Assembly: GCA_937907455.1 (NCBI GenBank)
Contig: CALESQ010000057.1
Location: forward strand, 1 to 20,102
DNA length: 20,102 nt
From: an uncultured Caldilineales bacterium
Lineage (GTDB): Bacteria > Chloroflexota > Anaerolineae > JAAEKA01
Direction of reading: 5' to 3'
Part shown: piece by piece, positions 16,441-20,102 of the stretch
Layout of the letters: every line of letters starts with the position of its first letter
Position numbering within the stretch: the first letter of the stretch is position 1
Position numbers and translations under genes: made by a program
Notes under the pieces: generated by a model
Told to the model about the DNA's origin: nothing
What the model saw: only the letters and a program-made list of their open reading frames with translations
The model's database searches: none

Positions 16441-16462
16441 GACGCAGGGCTGAGCCTGCGTC
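16441..16462 (-). terminator. Stem-loop with T-run just before rnhB
   Basis: GACGCAGG (16441-16448) and CCTGCGTC (16455-16462) form a perfect 8-bp stem with a 6-nt loop. On the minus strand it is followed by GTGC and then TTTTTT, which runs straight into the rnhB GGAGG. A second hairpin, GGGCGGC (16466-16472) with GCCACCC (16476-16482), lies just upstream. It is a plausible attenuator or weak terminator between rplS and rnhB. Confidence 0.6.
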
Positions 16463-16490
16463 GCAGGGCGGCAAGGCCACCCGGAATGAG

Positions 16491-16516
16491 AAAAGGGCGG
16501 GAAATACCCGCCCTTT
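16491..16516 (-). terminator. Terminator-like hairpin after rplS
   Basis: AAAGGGCGGG (16492-16501) and CCCGCCCTTT (16507-16516) form a perfect 10-bp stem with a 5-nt loop, starting 4 nt after the rplS stop codon. On the minus strand it ends TTTTCTCATT, a short T-run, so termination is probably partial. Confidence 0.75.
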
Positions 16517-16520
16517 CGGC

Positions 16521-16880
16521 TTACTGATTGGTGTTGATTTCCTTCAGGCGGGCTGCCTTGCCACGCAGATCGCGCAGGTAGTACAACTTAGCCTGGCGCA
16601 CCTTGTTGCTGCGCAGAACCTCTACCTTGTCTACGCGCGGGGAGTGCTGCAGGAATGTGCGCTCCACGCCCACGCCGTGCGAGGCGATGCGACGCACGGT
16701 GAAGCTGGAACCGGCGGCCTTCTTGCCGCGCATACGAATAATAACGCCCTGGAAAACCTGTACGCGCTCGCGGCTGCCTTCAACAATGCGGGCATGCACG
16801 CGCACCGTGTCGCCGATGCGCAGCGACGGAATGCCGGGGTGCTCCTTTGGCTCTAATGACTGAAGCAATGGGTGCTGCAT
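16521..16880 (-). CDS. rplS: 50S ribosomal protein L19
   Basis: A 119-residue ribosomal protein at the 30S-50S interface. Typical L19 segments are IGDTVRVHARIVEGSRERVQVFQGVIIRMRG (an SH3-like barrel), SSFTVRRIASHGVGVERTF and the C-terminal DKVEVLRSNKVRQAKLYYLRDLRGKAARLKE. The start ATG at 16880 gives the family length and has AGGAAGG 7 nt upstream; the open frame runs further upstream but without L19 similarity. trmD lies upstream and rnhB downstream, the usual bacterial order. A separate promoter in the 317-base trmD-rplS gap suggests that L19 is made independently of trmD. Confidence 0.97.
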   Translation of the reverse strand: MQHPLLQSLEPKEHPGIPSLRIGDTVRVHARIVEGSRERVQVFQGVIIRMRGKKAAGSSFTVRRIASHGVGVERTFLQHSPRVDKVEVLRSNKVRQAKLYYLRDLRGKAARLKEINTNQ

Positions 16881-16992
16881 GGTGATACCTTCCTGAACTG
16901 ATTTCGCTGAGTATGAGACCGCAGCCAGCGTGATCATCAAGGCACACCAGAGCCGCGGGAAATTGGTCTGTCTGCAAGACTGACGAATAGAC

Positions 16993-17021
16993 AGTATACC
17001 ACGGCAACGCGCCCGCTGCAA
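16993..17021 (-). promoter_or_regulatory. Promoter for rplS
   Basis: On the minus strand, -35 TTGCAG (17016-17021), a 17-nt spacer and -10 TATACT (16993-16998). The transcript would begin near 16986 and have a leader of about 105 nt before the rplS ATG. That leader contains short complementary words (GTCT/AGAC), but no known L19 leader RNA motif was recognised. Confidence 0.65.
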
Positions 17022-17040
17022 ATTTACAGGGGTGGGAGCA

Positions 17041-17160
17041 TCACGGGGAGAGGCCTTGGAACCCCTCCCCCTTACCCCTCTCCCCACAAAAGAAAGGTCG
17101 GGAGTGAGAGCCTCTCCCCTCTCCCCCTGGGAGAGGGGCCGGGGATGAGGGCATCGCGGG
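17041..17160. repeat. C/T- and G/A-rich inverted repeats in the trmD-rplS gap
   Basis: Two stem-loops: GGGGAGAGG (17045-17053) with CCTCTCCCC (17077-17085), and CCCCTCTCCC (17116-17125) with GGGAGAGGGG (17129-17138), the latter a perfect 10-bp stem with a 3-nt loop. Related words recur between and after them. No T-run follows on the minus strand. This type of CTCTCCC/GGGAGAG palindrome is a common dispersed intergenic repeat in GC-rich bacteria; here it lies between the trmD stop and the rplS promoter. Confidence 0.8.
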
Positions 17161-17197
17161 GTGAGGGGCTGCTGCTGAAGGTACCGCGACTAAGAGC

Positions 17198-17956
17198 CTA
17201 ATCCCCCTCCAGCTTTTCCAGAAACTTCAAATCCGCATCAGTCAGCCAGGCCGTGTCGAGCATATCAGGTCGCCGCGCTGCGGTGCGCAGCAGAGCTTGC
17301 TCCCGTCGCCAGCGCGCCACCTGTGCGTGATGGCCGGAGAGCAACACGTCGGGCACGCGCCAACCACGAAATTCGGGTGGACGGGTGTAGTGAGGGTACT
17401 CCAGCAGGCCGGTGGCGTGCGAGTCGTCGGCCGCGCCATGTTCTGCGCCCAGCGCGCCGGGCAGCAGCCGTGTCACCGCATCCACGATCACCATCGCGGC
17501 CAGCTCACCGCCGGAGAGCACGAAATCACCCAGGCTGATCTGATCGGTGGCGAGGTGTTGCCGGATGCGCTCATCGAAGCCCTCGTAGCGTCCGCAGATC
17601 AGAGCGATGCGCGGGTGATCGGCCAGCTCCAGCGCCACGCTTTGGTTGAACGGACGTCCCTGAGGCGTGAGCAAAATGATGGGTACGGGCGAGACGGGCG
17701 CGTCCTCGCCTGCTGCGCGCGACGGCAGCTCCAACACGCTTTCGACCGCGCGGAAGAGCGGCTCCGGCTTCATAACCATACCACCACCACCGCCGTAGGG
17801 ATAATCGTCGGTAAGCGCGTGCTTGCCTTCGGCATAGTCGCGGATGTTATGCGTGGAGACGGAGACGAGACCGGCGTTGCGCGCGCGCTGCACGATGCTG
17901 TCATCGAGCGGGCCAACGAACATGCCAGGAAACAGAGTAAAGATATCGAAATGCAT
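17198..17956 (-). CDS. trmD: tRNA (guanine-37-N1)-methyltransferase
   Basis: A 252-residue SPOUT-class methyltransferase that makes m1G37 in tRNA with S-adenosylmethionine and prevents +1 frameshifting. Motifs: MHFDIFTLFPGMF at the start, GGGGGMVMKPEP (55-66), ILLTPQGRPFNQ (94-105), the knot segment ICGRYEGFDERI (120-131), SLGDFVLSGGELAAMV (141-156), the catalytic region DDSHATGLLEYPHYTRPPEFRGWRVPDVLLSGHH (177-210). Family-length with the ATG at 17956; an in-frame GTG five codons upstream is less likely. The usual rimM partner upstream is missing here, replaced by a divergent gene. Confidence 0.97.
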   Translation of the reverse strand: MHFDIFTLFPGMFVGPLDDSIVQRARNAGLVSVSTHNIRDYAEGKHALTDDYPYGGGGGMVMKPEPLFRAVESVLELPSRAAGEDAPVSPVPIILLTPQGRPFNQSVALELADHPRIALICGRYEGFDERIRQHLATDQISLGDFVLSGGELAAMVIVDAVTRLLPGALGAEHGAADDSHATGLLEYPHYTRPPEFRGWRVPDVLLSGHHAQVARWRREQALLRTAARRPDMLDTAWLTDADLKFLEKLEGD

Positions 17957-17975
17957 GGCAAAAAATCTCACGTCC

Positions 17976-18005
17976 TTTATACCGCATAGCAGGCACTACC
18001 GGCAA
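17976..18005 (-). promoter_or_regulatory. Possible trmD promoter
   Basis: On the minus strand, TTGCCG (18000-18005), an 18-nt spacer and TATAAA (17976-17981). The start site would be only about 13 nt before the trmD ATG, so the leader would be very short. Matches are moderate and the call is tentative. Confidence 0.4.
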
Positions 18006-18062
18006 GTTGACCGCGGCTTCGGCAGGCTCGGCTAGCGGGGAACCGTGCCACGGACAAGTTAA

Positions 18063-18099
18063 CGCGCTGTTTGGCGCAGACAGCGCGCTGCGGTACAAT
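18063..18099 (+). promoter_or_regulatory. Promoter with overlapping inverted repeat for the DinB-like gene
   Basis: On the plus strand, -35 TTGGCG (18071-18076), a 17-nt spacer and -10 TACAAT (18094-18099). The perfect 8-bp inverted repeat CGCGCTGT (18063-18070) and ACAGCGCG (18080-18087) flanks the -35 element, so a protein bound to it would cover the promoter. No regulator can be named. Confidence 0.5.
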
Positions 18100-18199
18100 C
18101 TTTGCAATCGGTACTGTAACGCAGAAACAGTATCGATTAGACGGTATATTTATTTCTTCTGACCCCGCGGTACGCACCCTCATCTAAAGGAAATTCTCT

Positions 18200-18673
18200 A
18201 TGTCCATCTCTGCTGAACAATACAACCAGGCGCTTTTGCTGGTGCTGGATGAGCTGTTTGACAATGTCCACGGTTTCTTTCTCGACCGCGGAACCTCCTT
18301 TTTCGAAACGCTGGCAACTATACCCGCTGAGCAGGCTTCGATTCGGGTGGGCGGGCAATGTGCCACGCTGGCCGCGCAGGTGGAACATGTGGCCTTTTAT
18401 CTGGATGTGGTGGTCCGTGTGATCCGCTACGGTGAGTATTTGCAGGTGGATTGGGACAAAATCTGGCGCACTGTCAGCGTGGTGACGCCCGCGCAGTGGG
18501 AGGCGATTCAGGGCCGCCTGCGCGCCAGCTATGTCGGCGTGCAGGAACTGATCAACTCGACCACGGCATGGCCGACCGAGCGCGAGATCGGCGGGGCGAT
18601 TGGCTTGATCGCGCACACAGCCTATCACCTGGGCGAGGTGCGGCAGGCATTGTGTACGCTGCGGACGAACTGA
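18200..18673 (+). CDS. DinB-superfamily protein (four-helix bundle, putative metal site)
   Basis: A 157-residue protein with the outline of the DinB/YfiT-like four-helix bundle. The three histidines that hold a divalent metal in the family are present: His63 in VEHVAFYLDV and His139 and His143 in HTAYHLGEVRQAL. Some family members are thiol-dependent S-transferases and many are of unknown function; nothing here identifies the substrate. The ATG has AGGA 8 nt upstream. A hairpin covers its stop codon, and a TraB-like membrane gene begins 58 nt later on the same strand. It is divergent from trmD. The family call is fairly sure. Confidence 0.75.
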   Translation: MSISAEQYNQALLLVLDELFDNVHGFFLDRGTSFFETLATIPAEQASIRVGGQCATLAAQVEHVAFYLDVVVRVIRYGEYLQVDWDKIWRTVSVVTPAQWEAIQGRLRASYVGVQELINSTTAWPTEREIGGAIGLIAHTAYHLGEVRQALCTLRTN

Positions 18674-18689
18674 CGCAGGCGTGCGTCAG
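18670..18689 (+). other. Stem-loop over the DinB-like stop codon
   Basis: CTGACGCA (18670-18677) and TGCGTCAG (18682-18689) form a perfect 8-bp stem with a GGCG loop, overlapping the TGA at 18671-18673. Only scattered T residues follow (TTTCAGTATTTTG), so it may be a weak terminator or an mRNA stabiliser between the two genes. Confidence 0.55.
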
Positions 18690-18731
18690 CCGCTGCCGAA
18701 TTTCAGTATTTTGATGTGGAGGAAATCACCT

Positions 18732-19859
18732 ATGACGCAATCATCCCCTGCCTTCAGCCGCACAGGCGTTGCCATTAAGGCGATCGCGCTGTTCGTGCTG
18801 ACATTGTTTGCCCTGCTGGGCTTGCTGGTGCTGCTGACTGCGCTCGGTTCACCGCTACCCTTGCTGCTGATGCTGGGCATTGCCGCGCTGATCGGCGCGG
18901 TGACTGCGGCCATCCTGTGGCTATTCCGCCGCCGCCCCGACCGTGCCCCGTTCTGGCGTTCCTGGCTCAGCGCCACGACCGTCTGGGCGCTGCTGCTGCT
19001 GGCGTTGGTCAGCATCCCCTATCTGTGGATGATTTATGTCAGTGCGGTCGAGCCGCTCTCCTTGCCGCGCATTGTTCTCAGCAACGGCAAGAAAGAAGTT
19101 GTCTATCAGGGCATGGTGCATGTCGGATCGGAACCGTTCTACCAGGGCGTTGTTTTTGACATGGTGGATGCTGCCGACAAGCAGTATGCCATGTTGTTTG
19201 AAGGGGTGCAGGGTGGATCGCCGGAAAACGAGCAGCGTTTTAACGAGCTGATGGGCACGCGCGGCACCGATTTGAACCAAATGTACGATGCCGTGGCTCA
19301 GCAATGCAATCTGCATTTCCAGAACGATTATTTCCGCGTATTCGCTGATGACATGGCCGACAAGCCAGATCAATTCATTACGGCGGATGTCAGCGTAGAT
19401 GATATGATGATGGAATGGGATCAGCTTGTAGCCGCCGACCCGACCTTGCTGGAGCAAATGCCGGAAGTCAAACCGGCTGAGGCAGCCGATCAGCAGGATG
19501 ATACGATGGCAGGCTGGTTGGAAAATTTGAAGAACCTGACGCCCGGCCAGCAATCGCTGGTGGGATTGGCGTGCCAGACCATGTTTAACATAACTTTGAA
19601 TGGTACCACGACGACGGACGACGACAAATCTCCCTTTATGAAAAAAATCGTGCTGGACTATCGCAATCGTTACCTGGCTGATACGATTTTACAGTCGCCT
19701 GCCGAGCGGTTCTACATCACCTACGGCGCAGATCACTTCAAGGGCGTGTACAAGCTGCTGCAAGCCGCAGACCCGGCCTGGACGATCGAAGATGTGAGCT
19801 GGCGACAAGCTATCGAGGATCGCGTCGCGGTAGAGAACGAATTGCAACTGGAGCCGTAA
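18732..19859 (+). CDS. Membrane-anchored TraB/TIKI-like protein
   Basis: A 375-residue protein with three N-terminal membrane segments (about 13-37, 42-64, 79-103) and a C-terminal domain of about 270 residues. That domain shows the TraB/PrgY/GumN pattern: an early strand with YQGMVHVGSEPFY (125-137, His130), the acidic LFEGV (155-159, Glu157), a late Arg in YRNRYLADTIL (about 310-320) and a final YGADHFKGVYKLL (331-343, His335). In related TIKI proteins the two GxxH motifs and the Glu form a metalloprotease-like active site; activity of bacterial members is mostly untested. An acidic insert lies at about 245-260. The start at 18732 is chosen because GGAGGA lies 8 nt upstream; an earlier in-frame start is not supported. 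It may be co-transcribed with the DinB-like gene. Confidence 0.7.
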   Translation: MTQSSPAFSRTGVAIKAIALFVLTLFALLGLLVLLTALGSPLPLLLMLGIAALIGAVTAAILWLFRRRPDRAPFWRSWLSATTVWALLLLALVSIPYLWMIYVSAVEPLSLPRIVLSNGKKEVVYQGMVHVGSEPFYQGVVFDMVDAADKQYAMLFEGVQGGSPENEQRFNELMGTRGTDLNQMYDAVAQQCNLHFQNDYFRVFADDMADKPDQFITADVSVDDMMMEWDQLVAADPTLLEQMPEVKPAEAADQQDDTMAGWLENLKNLTPGQQSLVGLACQTMFNITLNGTTTTDDDKSPFMKKIVLDYRNRYLADTILQSPAERFYITYGADHFKGVYKLLQAADPAWTIEDVSWRQAIEDRVAVENELQLEP

Positions 19860-20102
19860 CAACTTACGCACAACTGCACCAGACAAAGAAAATCTGTCAC
19901 TCGAAACAATGCTAGCACCTGCGCAAGAAGATGTCTCAAGACCGATACCTGTCAAACTGGCAGAAGCTATTTCTACTGCACAAGTCCTGATTACACTTGT
20001 ACAAAATTTGTCCGATTAATAATTCGATGAATAATACCCTGGTCACAAAATTTCAGTAGTTCACGATTTTGGCAGTTGAGCAGGTAAGGGCAGGGCCATG
20101 AC
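19860..20102. other. AT-rich stretch without a supported gene
   Basis: The base composition drops toward AT compared with the genes to the left. A plus-strand frame is open from 19861 to its TAA at 20018-20020 (about 52 codons), with an internal ATG at 19909 but no ribosome-binding site. Its translation (LAPAQEDVSRPIPVKLAEAI within it) looks protein-like but matches nothing recognised. An ATG at the very edge (20098) preceded by AAGGG could start a gene beyond the window. No terminator was found after the TraB-like gene. Confidence 0.3.

Noticed and set aside
16881..17087. Long N-terminal extension of L19
   Set aside because: The frame is open upstream, but the ATG at 16880 has an excellent ribosome-binding site and gives the family length, and the rplS promoter lies inside the extension.

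Overview
The window looks like chromosome from a GC-rich (roughly 60%) free-living bacterium, most likely a member of the Chloroflexota. This is an inference from three things: the gene mix (a YfiB/YfiC-type ABC exporter pair, a PAC2-family protein and a complete-looking menaquinone block), the TP-rich lipoprotein style, and several intergenic stretches filled with short simple repeats. No rRNA, tRNA, CRISPR array, transposase or phage gene was recognised.

Layout. On the minus strand, 15-425 encodes a small low-complexity lipoprotein. Then comes a three-gene minus-strand operon, marR (5181-4735) > degenerate-site ABC half-transporter (4712-2781) > canonical-site ABC half-transporter (2751-730). 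It has a good sigma70-type promoter with an overlapping palindrome at its head and an intrinsic terminator at its end. Divergent from it on the plus strand are a CDP-alcohol phosphatidyltransferase (5455-6147), a 400-base gap holding three perfect copies of an 85-bp repeat, and then a PAC2-family gene that runs almost directly into the menaquinone cluster menF-menD-menB (7472-11303). A 339-base repeat tract follows: 55-bp tandem units, then exactly 22 octamers in register. After it come menC (11643-12644) and menE (12725-13864). Together these genes take chorismate to 1,4-dihydroxy-2-naphthoyl-CoA, except for the MenH step, which is not in the window. MenA, MenG and the DHNA-CoA thioesterase are also absent.

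From 13998 to 17956 the genes are again on the minus strand: a YcaQ/AlkX-like DNA glycosylase (13998-15245), and the housekeeping set trmD > rplS > rnhB > yraN (17956-15392), a conserved bacterial order. rplS has its own promoter in the trmD-rplS gap and is followed by closely packed stem-loops that probably lower expression of rnhB relative to rplS. Divergent from trmD are a DinB-like metal-binding protein (18200-18673) and a membrane-anchored TraB/TIKI-like protein (18732-19859). The last 243 bases are AT-richer and hold no gene that can be supported.

The most unusual material is intergenic. There is an octamer-based repeat family (TAGACAAG / CTTGTCTA) in two places with shared linker sequence, a perfect 85-bp triplication, and heptamer tracts near 15.3 kb. 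These look recently amplified. The array before menC lies where a leader and ribosome-binding site would be expected.
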